NCBI GenBank assembly: GCA_963576785.1
Contig: OY756139.1
Span: 4,526,001 to 4,590,000 of the forward strand
Direction of reading: 5' to 3'
DNA: 64,000 bases
DNA from: Chlorophyllum brunneum
Lineage: Eukaryota > Basidiomycota > Agaricomycetes > Agaricales > Agaricaceae
In this document: piece by piece, positions 20,084-30,443 of the stretch
Position numbering within the stretch: the stretch's first letter is position 1
Layout: each line of letters begins with the position of its first letter
Program-made: the position numbers and the translations under genes
Notes under the pieces: model-generated
Told to the model about the DNA's origin: nothing
The model's input: the letters and a program-made list of their open reading frames with translations, nothing else
The model's database searches: none

Positions 20084-21990
20084 ATGCATCAGGATACGGA
20101 GTAGGAGCAATACTATCACAAGACCAGGATAACCAGTGGCACCCAATCGCCTTCCACTCGAGAACAATGACACCAGCAGAACGAAATTACCAAATCTATG
20201 ACAAAGAACTATTGGCAATCCGAGAAGCGATCAAAACTTGGAGACAATATCTACTCGATGCCGACAAACCATTCGAGATATGGACGGACCACAAGAACTT
20301 GGAATACTTTAGGAAACCGCAACAACTCACAGGACAACAGGCGAGATGGCAACTGGAACTACAGGAATATCACTACACGTTAAAACACATACCCGGAAAA
20401 ACAAACACAAAAGCAGATGTGTTATCAAGACTAGCGAAAACGGATACAACCAGAGATAACACAAATATCACGCTATTACCCGACCACTTATTCGATAACA
20501 CTACCACCGAGATCAGGCAAATTTGGGATATATCGGGAGAAGAAGACCTGAAACACCGATTACGAAAGGAGCAGAAAAGAGAAACACAATGGTTAAGAGA
20601 AAAAGAGAAACGACCAGAAGAGATATGGGAAACTGATGGATTACCCATCTTCGAAGGAAGAATATACGTACCACCAAACACCGAGTTACGCCAAGAAATA
20701 CTCCAACAACACCACGACAGAATGGACGTAGGACACCCGGGACAACACAGAATGATCGAACTCCTCAAAAGGACATATTGGTGGCCACAAATGCGCAATG
20801 ATGTTAAACGATACATCAAGGGATGCGACACATGTCAGTGAAACAAAATACTCCGAACACGACCTACCACACACCTCCATCCGCTACCAATACCCACCGG
20901 ACCATGGGAAGAGATATCAATCGACATGATAGGACCACTGCCAGAATTGGAGGGATACGACGTGATACTTGTCATCATTGATCGTTTCAGCAAAATGATC
21001 AGACTACGGGCAGTTAACACCACCCTATCATCCGAGGAGCTAGGAGATATATATCGGGACGACATATGGAGACAACATGGGATACCACGCAGGATCATCA
21101 GTGACAGAGGTCCACAATTCGCATCAAAATTCATGGCAGAACTTTGCAGAGCAACCGGCACCCAACGTAACCTATCCACGGCATACCATCCACAAACAGA
21201 CGGTCAAACGGAGCACATCAACCAAGAGGTCGAGGCCTACCTCAGGAATGTAATCAATCATGCACAGAACAACTGGAAGAAATGGCTCAGCACTGCAGAA
21301 TTCCAGTATAACGATAAAACACATAGTGCCACAGGACATTCACCGTTCCAGATAGTATACGGACGACACCCATGGAAAGGAGACATCTCAAATGAGATCA
21401 AGGCTCCAGCAATCACGGAAAGAATACAAGAACTACAGGACATACGCCAAGAGACGATCAAGATGCTCCAACAAAACCAGGTACAGATGGAGAAGCGGAA
21501 CAGCACAAAGCCAGAACACGAGTACTGAGCAGGAGACCAAATTCGGCTTGAGGCAGACAATATTAGGACAACAAGACCAACGAAGAAACTAGATCACAAG
21601 AGATACAGACCGTTCCGAGTAAAAGAAAAAATAGGAGAAACAAGCTACTGCCTGGAGCTACCTGAAACATGGGCGATACATGATGTATTCAACAGCAGAC
21701 TACTTTCCCCCTATCACAACCCCGAGTATGACAGCCAGCGCACTCCGCCACCACCGATCCCCGAGATAGTTAATGATGAGGAACACTACGAAGTAGACGA
21801 AGTCCGAGGACACCGCACAAAAGGGAAACGAAAACAGTACCTAGTACACTGGAAAGGATATATGTCCGAAGAAGATACATGGGAAGATGAGACAAATTTA
21901 GATAATGCCAAGGAAGCGGTACAAGAATTTATGAGCAAGATTTCGAGGACGAAACCTATAAAAAGGGGAGGTAAAAAGCAGCAATTATGA
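20084..21990 (+). pseudogene. Gyp-A2 RNase H, integrase and chromodomain
   Basis: Begins with VDASGYGVGAIL (RNase H), then HSRTMTPAERNYQIYDKELLAI and WTDHKNLEYF, the HHCC zinc region (HHDRMDVGHPGQHRM ... CDTCQ), the DDE core (SIDMIGPLPE, IISDRGPQFASKF, GQTEHINQEVEAYLRN) and, C-terminal, a chromodomain at about 21785-21930 (HYEVDEVRGHR, YLVHWKGYMSEEDTWEDE). TGA stops at 20839-20841 and 21526-21528 lie at Arg positions. The chromodomain is known in chromoviruses to steer integration to marked chromatin. RT is absent. Confidence 0.88.
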
Positions 21991-22087
21991 ACAACAAACC
22001 TCGCATTCCAAGCAACCACTACACTCAATGCATCACTCGTGGTATCCAGTTCACACTTGACTTCGCCAATTATCTTTACAATACACC

Positions 22088-22924
22088 ATGCCCGCCGAAT
22101 GCCAACTTACCCCATACCCCTACCTCAAAGAATTCGAAGAACTCGTCCCAGAAAGGACCAGCCATGAAGAACTCGTAGAAGGAGAAACCCTAGTCAACAC
22201 CATAATACTATTGGGTGCAGCAGTGAAAGCAACCCAAGAAGGCGCCTCGAAAATTATGGACACATTATCCGAAGCCACTCCAAGACTCAATCAGTTCATC
22301 ATCGATGAAGGAAGGAGAGACCAACTAGAAAGGCACTTGTATGAAATTAACGACGACTTGCAACTCCTCGTTATCTCCAACATACGAGCTCGGATGCACA
22401 GTATCCTCGTAGCCCTAGCCGAGCGACTCAATACGTACGAGTCAAGAAGCACAGACAACCTCTCTCACCACATCGTTAATCGACTACTCGTTAGTAATGA
22501 CCCGTTCCCCATCCAACATCATGTCTGTCACACATGCGAACAAAAGACTCAAGGAAGAACTGCCGCCGATCAGTTACTCCACCCTGACATCGAAGAAGAA
22601 GTCGCTCATCTCCAGACCATACTCACCACGGTAGTACCCCCCATCACACCCATGATCTTCCACCCGCCGACAGGATATAACACGTTGAAATCAGAAGGTG
22701 AAAAGGACAACGACTACTGGAAGGACATCGTGCATAAACTGCTAAGCAATCACACCAACGACAACACTACGTACAACAACCACACCCACTTCCTGTTCAA
22801 AGAAGGACCGCCACATGCACCCCTCTGGATTGGTTTACGCCGTGTTGATAAAGCACCTCTCATCGGAGGAAACAAGAAGGACTTGGCCAGAGCTCTGGGA
22901 GCGGCCGTACCTATGAACGAGTAA
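22088..22924 (+). CDS. Gyp-A2 extra ORF downstream of pol, unknown function
   Basis: An intact 278-codon frame between the chromodomain stop (21990) and the 3' LTR (23033), same strand as gag-pol, with a good start context (acaccATGc). The protein is mostly helical-looking and charged; visible features are a repeated hydrophobic/charged pattern (LVNTIILLGAAVKATQEG, RARMHSILVALAERLN), one C-x2-C (VCHTCEQK) and a C-terminal basic-hydrophobic stretch (LARALGAAVPM). No signal peptide, membrane span, zinc-knuckle array or enzymatic motif is evident. It stays open although gag and pol in the same copy have stops and a large deletion. Its place corresponds to env or accessory genes in other LTR elements, but nothing in it resembles an envelope protein. 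Function unknown. Confidence 0.7.
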   Translation: MPAECQLTPYPYLKEFEELVPERTSHEELVEGETLVNTIILLGAAVKATQEGASKIMDTLSEATPRLNQFIIDEGRRDQLERHLYEINDDLQLLVISNIRARMHSILVALAERLNTYESRSTDNLSHHIVNRLLVSNDPFPIQHHVCHTCEQKTQGRTAADQLLHPDIEEEVAHLQTILTTVVPPITPMIFHPPTGYNTLKSEGEKDNDYWKDIVHKLLSNHTNDNTTYNNHTHFLFKEGPPHAPLWIGLRRVDKAPLIGGNKKDLARALGAAVPMNE

Positions 22925-23019
22925 ACACTCGTTGCGTTTTCTTACCCTCACCAAATTCCGTATGCTCTATTTTACAAAAGGACCTTTACAGTAATATGTA
23001 TCATGAGGACATGAAGCTT

Positions 23020-23030
23020 GAAAGGGAGGT
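23020..23030 (+). other. Gyp-A2 polypurine tract
   Basis: GAAAGGGAGGT two bases before the 3' LTR; expected site and composition for the plus-strand primer. Confidence 0.75.
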
Positions 23031-23032
23031 AT

Positions 23033-23333
23033 TGTTACGAATCACCGGCTGTTCATTCCTATCATGTGCCCATTACCTCGTGTACCCTCATACTCGTCTC
23101 ACCTCCTGTATAACCCCTAGAAGCTATGCCTCTTACCTGACTCCCTCTACTCGTCTCCTATGACTCCGTTACTCGACTCCCTTATTATTAGCCTTTACCA
23201 CTAGTATATAAAGTGTAGTAATACTTGATGTATTCCTTACACTTTACCAATCGTATCATCCCTTCTTCCTTTCTCTACTTCCTTTCCTTTATCCAAAGGC
23301 TTGCAACCTGAGTCAGAGACTAAGGTCGTAACA
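23033..23333 (+). repeat. Gyp-A2 3' LTR
   Basis: 301 bp, same ends as the 5' LTR, two transitions different. Followed directly by the right target duplication ATGAC (23334-23338). Confidence 0.95.
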
Positions 23334-24240
23334 ATGACGGAGTTCATGTCGCCATGTATTTGCAGCAGGAGGAGCTTTCTTCTGCACAAACATATCCTCA
23401 TATGGGCCATCAAACTCCTTCATACATTGTGGGTGAATTGAACAATACACATCACGGATGTCATCAGCAAGTTCTGGTAATGCAATGAAAGCTACGTCGG
23501 GAGGTGGTAGTGGTTTTCCTGCCTGAACAGCATGGGTGATGAAGATTGGTATGCCCTACTGATACCTTAGCCTCAAACACCTACGATGTCAGATGGAACT
23601 TATGACAAATTCACTTCTAGGAGAATCAGAAGAACCAAGGAGTTTGCTACAACCAGAGTCAATAAGGAGGATGGAAGACCTGTGTTTGGGTTTCCTACAT
23701 CCAACCATAAGCAATCGTGACTTGTGAAATGAGTTGTAACATACCGAGTGTCAAGCAAATGCTCAATAAAGACAGAGGTTGTCGACGAGGGCATCTCACT
23801 GTGATCCTCCAGCAATTCAGGTCGGATTAGTATGTTCCACGGATTAATATCACGGTGAAGGATTTGGTGATCAACATATAGAGCTCGAGTGACTGTGGAA
23901 ACTGTAAGGAATCACAGGGATTGATCCAAGAACAGAACAGTGCACCCTCCAAGAGATCATATGTCACATGAAGGACCTTTCTGGGAGTATCCAAGGCCAT
24001 GAAATTGGTCCTATAATCTTGTAAACCACTACGGAGCTTGATACAGTTATTGCCTTTGACTGCCCCCATGGTGCCAAGATAAGGCTTGGCTGGATATGTC
24101 ATGTCGAGGATTTGCCTTTCACTGGATGGACGCATAGTCCTGGTATACCTGTCTTTGATGACGACGTGAGGCACCACCTTTTCTGTGGGTTTGTAGGAAA
24201 AGAACATTGGATTGGCAACCAAAAAGGTCGCTTGGGTAAT
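23334..24240 (-). pseudogene. FunK1-A kinase, 5' and central part
   Basis: Minus-strand pieces, reading from 24240: FFSYKPTEKVVPHVVIKDRYTR (frame-shifted from the FunK1-B equivalent), TNFMALDTPRKVLHVTYDLLEG, then after a putative intron VTRALYVDHQILHRDINPWNILIRPE (kinase catalytic loop HRDxxxxN), IEHLLDTR, then after an intron RSSILLIDSGC (DFG region, Phe lost), then VQAGKPLPPPDVAFIALPEL and FDGPYEDMFVQKKAPPA. Exon borders match those of FunK1-B, which supports both models. The 5' end is missing at about 24240 and Gyp-A2 interrupts the 3' end. Family: fungal-specific FunK1 protein kinases, expanded in agaricomycetes; substrates unknown. Confidence 0.78.
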
Positions 24241-24527
24241 GACTATAGCAAACCGAATATGTCTTTCTGGCCCTGCGTGCGGGTATAAGGCGTACCACGT
24301 GTGTATCTACATTAGGAGACTGGCTTTCTGGGCATAGTAACCTAAGCCGTGGTGTCCTGAATGTTCAAGGGTGCTTTGTCGTGGGCCTTGTTCCAGTATT
24401 ATTAATATCACAACCAATGGTACATCCTGTACATATTTAAAGATGTACGAGGCAGACAGACATTTGACTATATCCGTATTATTACTCCGTACGAGCTTTC
24501 TTCGTCTAGCAAGAAGTGCGTGAGGTC

Positions 24528-27173
24528 TTAGATGGATGTAATAGGTTGCAGAATACGTACCGGGTGACCCTCCCCATCGTCCTTGTCCTGCTCTTCCTCA
24601 TCATCATGCTTACCATCCTCCCCCGCCTCTTCATTATAATTCTCATCATCCTGATTCTCGTCATTGTCGGCTCCTTGATCCTCCTTGTCCTCTTCCCTAT
24701 TGGTGTACTCGGACGGCGGCGCGGAGTCGACTTCAGGAGCTTTCCGCTTCGTGCCCTGGCTGGATCGCGACGAACGGAATGTTGCACTACGACGAGAATC
24801 ACTCTCGGATGGTGATAAGAAAGTGGCACTGGGTCCAGACTTGACGGACCTATGCTTGCTCGCTTTCTCCTTGTCCATGAAATCCGCATCTTTATTCTCC
24901 ATAACAAAATTGAGGATCAGACGTTGAAGCAGTTCATGAACGTATTCCGGTTTTCGCTGATTGACGTCCTGTGCCCAGTGGTAGTCCGGGGTGATTGCCC
25001 TTGCCATTTCTCCAAACAGTTTCCCAAGCGCACTATACCCTGAATGTAAAACTTTGTCGCGAGATGAAAACGCAGTGAGAAGCGACCCCCGCGAATCCTG
25101 CGTTGGCAAACCCTGTCGAGGTCCATCATAGTTGGGAAGTAATAACTCCCAGTATGCACGTATAATAGGCTCATTTGGCGCACCCTCTGGCGCAGCTTGG
25201 ATACCCCAGCAGAAGCAAGTCCAGACGGCAGATTCTGCATCATGACGGAGTTCATGTCGCCACGTAGTTGCAGCAGGAGGAGCTTTCTTCCGCACAAACA
25301 TATCCTCATATGGGCCATCAAACTCCTTCATACGTTGTGGGTGAATTGAACAGTAGGCATCACGGATGCCATCAGTGAGCTTTGGCAAGGGAGTAAAAGG
25401 TAATCTAGAAGGCGGTAATGGTTTCCCCGCTTGAACAGCCCAAGCAATGAACATCGGTGTGCCCTACTTACGTTGAACAATACACATCACGGATGCCATC
25501 AGTGAGCCCTGGTAATGCAATGAAAGCTACATCGGGAGGCGATAGCGGTTCTCCCGCCTGAACAGCCCGAGCAATGAACATCGGTGTGCCCTACTTACAT
25601 TTTAGCGCGACATTATGATAAAGTAAGATGAGGCCTACCGTACGCCCGTCCCCGGAAGGCTGGGGATGGTCGAGCATTTTACTATAACCAAAGTCGATAA
25701 GAAAGATGGAAGTTTTGTGTTTCGGTTCGCTACGCGCAGCTGAAGTCAACTGCATATCGTGAAATATGTTACGACATACTCATTATCGAGCAAATGCTCA
25801 ATGAACACGGGAGACGCCGTTGCGGAGGTCTGTATCCCGTTTCCCGGAAATTCAGGACGGATCACGACGTTCCATGGGCTAATGTCACGGTGAAGAATGT
25901 TGAGATCATTGTAGAGACCCCGAGTGACTATAGAAAACGTGAGGATAGGTATCAATCCATAACTAAACCCTTACCCTCTAAAAGATCATATATCGCAAAA
26001 AGAAGCTTTCGCGGGGTATTCAAACCCATAAATTCGGTACCGTAATCTTGTTGGGGAATACGGGTCTTGACGCGATTGCCGCAGAGCGTCCCTTGAACCT
26101 CAGAACAGGACAGGGCTCTGACCACGCCAGGATATGGTCCACCCGAGTGTATCTTTGCGAGTATTTCCCCCTCGGTCAATCGACGCGCAAGCCTGACGTA
26201 CTGGTCTTTAATTACGAGCTCAACCACGACCGTGCCAGGAGGACTGTACACAAAGATATTGGACCGACGACCAAAGGGATCACACGAGTAATGAAGACGA
26301 CACGCCCGGTATTGCTTTCCGGCCACATCTACATCGAAGGCAATGTGTTCCGCGGGGCCTTTGTTGCTCAGTGTCCTCGATAAGGTTTTATCACGATTGG
26401 CGCCTTGGCCATCGTTAAGGTACTTTACAACAGCGGTTAGCAGTGGGACATAATCCTCCTGCTTCGAAAGCTCGAGTTTCCTGATCTCGTACGCATTGCA
26501 TACGAGGAAGACGAGGTCATTATCGTTGACGAGAAGGCCAAGTGCTGAAATGAGGTCCGGTCGAGCCTCGAGGAGGTATGCGGTGTAGGTGATAGCTTGG
26601 TCAATGCGCTGCTGACGGGTGCGGCCAGCAGAGCGGTATTCGATCGCCATTTCAACGGAGCCCCAGTGATACTTCCCATTGGCTTCAACTAGGGGGAAAT
26701 TTTTGTGGCAAGCCACGATATCTGGCCTGGAGAGCGTGGTGGTGGGGTGGTCAGCTAAGGAATTGTTACCACGGGCATGGAACTCGATATCTACAGCACA
26801 GTAAGAATAAATTCATCTTTCACATCGGTCAACAGAGATGTGACGTACCTTTCACCTCGAACTCGTCCAAGATACCGTTCACGACACTCATAAACGCCGT
26901 CACTGATCCAAACGTTGCAAGCTTCTTTGTTGCCTGCTCTTCGTCTTTCTTCTCCCTCCTTGGTTTTTGGCCTTCTGGTTGCCCGTCCGTTTCCCCTTGC
27001 TCGTGCAAAGACGCTGGCGGCTCACTTCCAATAAGCCGATAGAATGCATCGAGCGCAATACTGCGAATGGGAGGTAGATTAGCAGCAACCGTTTCGCGAT
27101 CGTGCCAGGGATACATTGCCGCAAGTGTGTCAACAGGTGAGCTTTCAGTGGGTGCAGTAGCGCTTGTAGACAT
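24528..27173 (-). CDS. FunK1-B: fungal-type protein kinase, five exons
   Basis: Exons (minus): 27173-26849, 26790-25975, 25927-25780, 25729-25639, 25463-24528; all introns are GT..AG and the phases join to one 771-aa frame. Exon 1 starts MSTSATAPTESSP. Exon 2 carries the N-terminal FunK1 region (WGSVEMAIEYRS, IFVYSPPGTVVVELVIKDQY). Exon 3 has the catalytic loop LHRDISPWNVVI, exon 4 the metal-binding LIDFGYSKM, exon 5 starts GTPMFIAWAVQAGKPL and ends in a long acidic Glu/Asp tail. HRD and DFG are intact, so catalysis is plausible. Introns are 58, 47, 50 and 175 nt; the last is long because a 127-bp tandem duplication lies in it (25464-25590). FunK1-A and C share the exon borders. Regulation is not readable. 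Expression is not proven. Confidence 0.82.
25464..25590 (-). repeat. 127-bp tandem duplication covering a splice acceptor in FunK1-B
   Basis: This segment is an imperfect copy of 25337-25463: both begin, in gene sense, just after aagtag with GGCACACCGATGTTCATTGC. It duplicates the intron 4 acceptor and the start of exon 5. Using the upstream acceptor (25591) gives GTPMFIARAVQAGEPL and runs into a TAA after 39-40 codons; only the downstream acceptor (25464) gives the full protein. Confidence 0.75.
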
Positions 27174-27510
27174 CGTGGCCACAGGAGACAACAGCAATTC
27201 AGTGCAGAACATATACTGGCACTGCACGTGACGGACTAGCATCACATGATCGATGTTACTATACACACTGCTCTCCGCCCCCACGATCATAATCAACAAA
27301 AGATTAAAGAGACAATTAAAAATGAAATTTATTGCAGCCGGTATTTCAACGAAAATGAACAATTGAACTAGCAAACAACCGTATGTAAGGAAAATGTAAG
27401 ACCAGAGCGCCAGCACGTAAACACTGTATTCGAGAACCATGATACAGACGTCGGCCTCGTGCAGGTACCCCTACTCCTCATTGATCTCCTCACATGATAT
27501 TACAGGCCAA
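27174..27510. other. Spacer between FunK1-B start and FunK1-C end
   Basis: Holds the 5' flank of FunK1-B and the 3' flank of FunK1-C; 27300-27510 resembles 17000-17480 downstream of FunK1-A. No separate gene seen and no clear promoter element. Confidence 0.5.
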
Positions 27511-28924
27511 CTAATACAGTGGCGCATTACAGTGAGATACTGGTGCAAAACAAACAGAGGATACAGGTTGAATCACCCTATGCTTGCTTGCTTTCTCCTT
27601 GTCCATGAAATCCGCATCTTTATTCTCGATAACAAAATTGAGGATCAGACGTTGAAGCAGTTCATGAATGTATTCCGATTTTCGCCGATTGACGTCCTGT
27701 GCCCAGTGGTAGTCCATGATTATTGCCTCTGCCATCTCTCCGAACAGTTCCCCGGGGGCTCCATACCCTGAATGTAAAACTTTTTCGCGAGATGAAAACG
27801 TAGTGAGAAGCGACTCCCGCCTATCCTGCATCGACAATCCCTGTCGAGATCCATCATAACTGGGAAGTAAGGACTCCCAGTCTGCACATATAATATGCTC
27901 TTCTGGCACACCCTCTGGCACAGCTTGGATACCCCAGCAGAAGCAAGTCCAGATGGCAGATTCTGCATCAAGACGGAGTTCATGTTGCCACGTAGTTGTA
28001 GTGGGAGGAGCTTTCTTCCACACAAACACATCCTCATATGGGCCATCAAACTCCTTCATATGTTGCAGGTGAATTGAACAATACACATCACGGATGTCAT
28101 CAGTGAGTTCTGGTAATGCAATGAAAGCTACGTCAGGAGGCGGTAGTGGTTTCCCCACCTGAACAGCATGGGCAATGAAGATTGGTGTGCCCTATTGATA
28201 CCTTAGCCTCAAACACCTACGACATCAGATGGAACTTATGACAAATTCACTTCCAGGAGGATCAGAAGAACTGAGGAGCTTGCTACAACCAAAGTCGATA
28301 AGGAGGACGGAAGACCTATGTTTGGGTTTCCTACATCCAACCATAAGCAATCGCGACTTGTGAGATGAGTTGTAACATACTGAGTATCAAGCAAATGCTC
28401 AATAAAGACAGAGGTTGTCAACGAGGGCATCTCACTGTGATCCTCCAGCAATTCAGGTCGGATTAGTATGTTCCATGGATTAATATCATGGTGAAGGATT
28501 TGGTGATCAACATAGAGAGCTTGAGTGACTGCGGAAACTGTGAGGAACTACAGGGATTGATCCAAGAACAGAACAGCGCACTCTCCAAGAGATCATATGT
28601 CACATGAAGAACCTTTCAGGGAGTATCAAAAGCCATGAAATTGGCTCTATAATCTTGTAGGCAGACACCGAGCTTGATATGCTTATTGCCTTAGACTTCA
28701 CCAGGGAAAGCTGCCCTCACCATGCCAAGATGATAAGGCTTAGCTGAATGTGTCGTGTCAAGGATTTGCTTTTCGCTGGATGGACACGTAGCCCTGGCAT
28801 ACTGGTCTTTGATTTCGAGCTGACACACAATATTCCCTTTGGGTTTGTAGAAAAAGAACATTAGATTGGCGACCAAAAGGATTGCTTGATCATGAGTAAT
28901 GAATATAGCACACTGGTAACAGGC
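27511..28924 (-). pseudogene. FunK1-C kinase, decayed copy
   Basis: From 28924 leftwards: THDQAILLVANLMFFFYKPKG and LEIKDQYARATCPSSE, NFMAFDTP then a stop, the catalytic-loop exon (matching FunK1-A but with His-Arg-Asp region altered), VFIEHLLDTQ, and a long last exon GKPLPPPDVAFIALPEL to HELLQRLILNFVIENKDADFMDKEKASKHR, ending at 27511. Stops and frameshifts in the middle rule out function. It is closer to FunK1-A than to FunK1-B and shares 3' flank with A. The 5' end is cut at about 28924, where a FAD-oxidase fragment begins. Confidence 0.78.
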
Positions 28925-29975
28925 CTGACTCACCATTGAGGAGAGAAAATCCGGATTGCAGGAACAGATCACCAGTGTTATCCATATAAGTGTAAAACTG
29001 GATCAAGAACAGTGCATTCCTGTTCCCAAATGATGTGTTGTCTTGGGGCACAGCATTAACTGCAGATCCAGGTCCTCCTAGCTCTTCAACTTCAACAAAC
29101 CAGTCCTATACATGGAGGTCAGTTATTATTCCTAAAAGTCGAGTCATATCTACGTACTGCTTGAGACGAGAAACCCTGATTTGCTAGATACGCCATAAAA
29201 GCTTGTTGACTCCCTTGCCTCATCAGCTGGCTCTCCGGTGTCATAATCGACTTGACACAAAATGTATCAGATCCATCAGGGACACCAGTCATGTTAAGCC
29301 TGCCATTGTTTCCACCTAAGTATGTGACACTGTCGATATAACTTCCAGGCTTTACAGTCTGACTCTGTGGTTTCTGACCAATTTTCTGCAGGAGTGGATT
29401 GATGGCATTGTTAAATTGATTTGTGGAATTGTACCAGCCACCTTGGAGGGTGATACTGATGTGACCTTTTCTGCTACCTTTGAATAGAACCAATTCCAAA
29501 CTGAACTCAACTGGAACCTGGCCGAGCGAGAATTCTTGGTATGCATTAAGGAGGGAGGAAGCTGCTGCTGCAGTCAAATCCCAATTGTATTCGAACACGG
29601 TGACGGATGAAGGTATGGAATATGTTTTGAATGTGATTGAGGTGGTGATTCCAAATGAAGGACCTGCACCCCGCAGTTTCTCTCAGTTGAGTCTTATCAG
29701 AGAATGTGAATTCTAATACTCACCCAAAACAGTTCCGAATTCTGATCTCTCGAAGCCATAGCGATTGTTCTGTTGGCGAGTATGATATTCATTGATTCAA
29801 TTGCATCCAATGACATACCCCACGACCTTGACAAGAATGCAAATCCCCCAAAGGCTGAATGCCCACCGATACCAATGTACAGACATGTTCCATGCCCGAA
29901 GTTTTGCCCATAGGAATTGAGCGCCAGAGCAATATCACTGAGTCGATTCCCAGATTCAACGAGGGCCTCGAGATG
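28925..29975 (-). pseudogene. FAD-linked oxidase (berberine bridge enzyme-like) fragment
   Basis: Three exon blocks on the minus strand. Block 1 (about 29975-29724): GNRLSDIALALNSYGQNFGHGTC, IGIGGHSAFGGFAF, WGMSLDAIESMNIILAN, SELFW, ending at a GTGAGT donor: the PCMH-type FAD-binding domain. Block 2 (about 29680-29160): GAGPSFGITTSITFKTYSIP, FEYNWDLTAAAASSLLNAYQ, then VPDGSDTFCVKSIM. Block 3 (about 29100-28930): DWFVEVEELGGPGSAVN, FLIQFYTYMDNTGDLFLQSG. This is the BBE-like/AA7 oxidase family, which oxidises sugars or alcohols with O2. The N-terminus (flavin-linking His region) and the C-terminal tail are missing, so it is a remnant. It is bounded by FunK1-C on one side and a NACHT fragment on the other. 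Confidence 0.8.
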
Positions 29976-30252
29976 AATTGGAGAGTTCAGTTTAGGGAAC
30001 TTATCATTGAACCCTGTCAACTCATCTTAATCCAACATGCATCCCCCATTCAAGAACTGTTACTCATCATACTCAATGGACTGGATGAATGTAAAAGTGA
30101 GGTAGGACAGTGTGAGTTCATTGAACTCATCAGCGACCACGTTCAATCCGTTCCCAAATTCCCTCTACTGTGGATGATATGTAGTTGACCAGGGTGGCAT
30201 CTCAAGTACTTGCTATCGCAGCCAGACTTTCAGGTCACCTGTAAATGGGAGG
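29976..30252 (+). pseudogene. NACHT-domain (STAND/NLR-like) gene, part 1
   Basis: Plus-strand frame FRELIIEPCQLILIQHASPIQE, LLLIILNGLDECKSE (Walker B; the usual first Asp is Asn), FIELISDHVQSVPKFPLLWMICS, TGA where Arg is expected (30186-30188), then WHLKYLLSQPDFQVTC. This order (Walker B, ...LLWMICSRPE..., ...WHLK) is that of fungal NACHT NTPases, thought to act in non-self recognition and programmed cell death. The gene is cut at 30252 by Gyp-C and resumes at 38481. The P-loop and N-terminal effector are absent. Confidence 0.78.
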
Positions 30253-30404
30253 TATTAACCGGTGAATAGGGTTGCTCAAATGAAGCAAATGAGTGAAACT
30301 TTAGAATTCCAAACTAGAGATACTGTTACATTTGTTGTAGTGTTTTATAGGGTTTTACTGGAAGCAACAGAAATTGGAGTAGAGTACAGGGTATGTTGGT
30401 AACA
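30253..30404 (-). repeat. Gyp-C 3' LTR (internally deleted)
   Basis: 152 bp; in element sense starts TGTTACCAAC and ends GGTTAATA (terminal TGTTA mutated to TATTA on the plus strand). About 103 bp present in the other LTR are missing between two gaaa motifs. Confidence 0.82.
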
Positions 30405-30443
30405 TAAGGTCCTTCCTATATTCGAAGTTATATGAGAAAATGT

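Larger units (their letters stand above)
17884..23333 (+). mobile_element. Gyp-A2: complete-ended chromovirus (Ty3/gypsy)
   Basis: Two 301-bp LTRs (two transitions apart) flank gag, protease, RNase H, integrase, a C-terminal chromodomain and an additional ORF. The 5-bp duplication ATGAC is found at 17879-17883 and 23334-23338. The element splits a FunK1 kinase gene. Almost all of RT is missing through one internal deletion at about 20080, so the copy is non-autonomous despite its young LTRs. LTR, primer site and coding relatives occur at 1-1530, 35638-35942, 42067-42506 and 50845-54306. Confidence 0.95.

Noticed and set aside
26048..26383. 111-codon plus-strand frame
   Set aside because: Antisense to exon 2 of FunK1-B, which has a consistent intron-exon structure.
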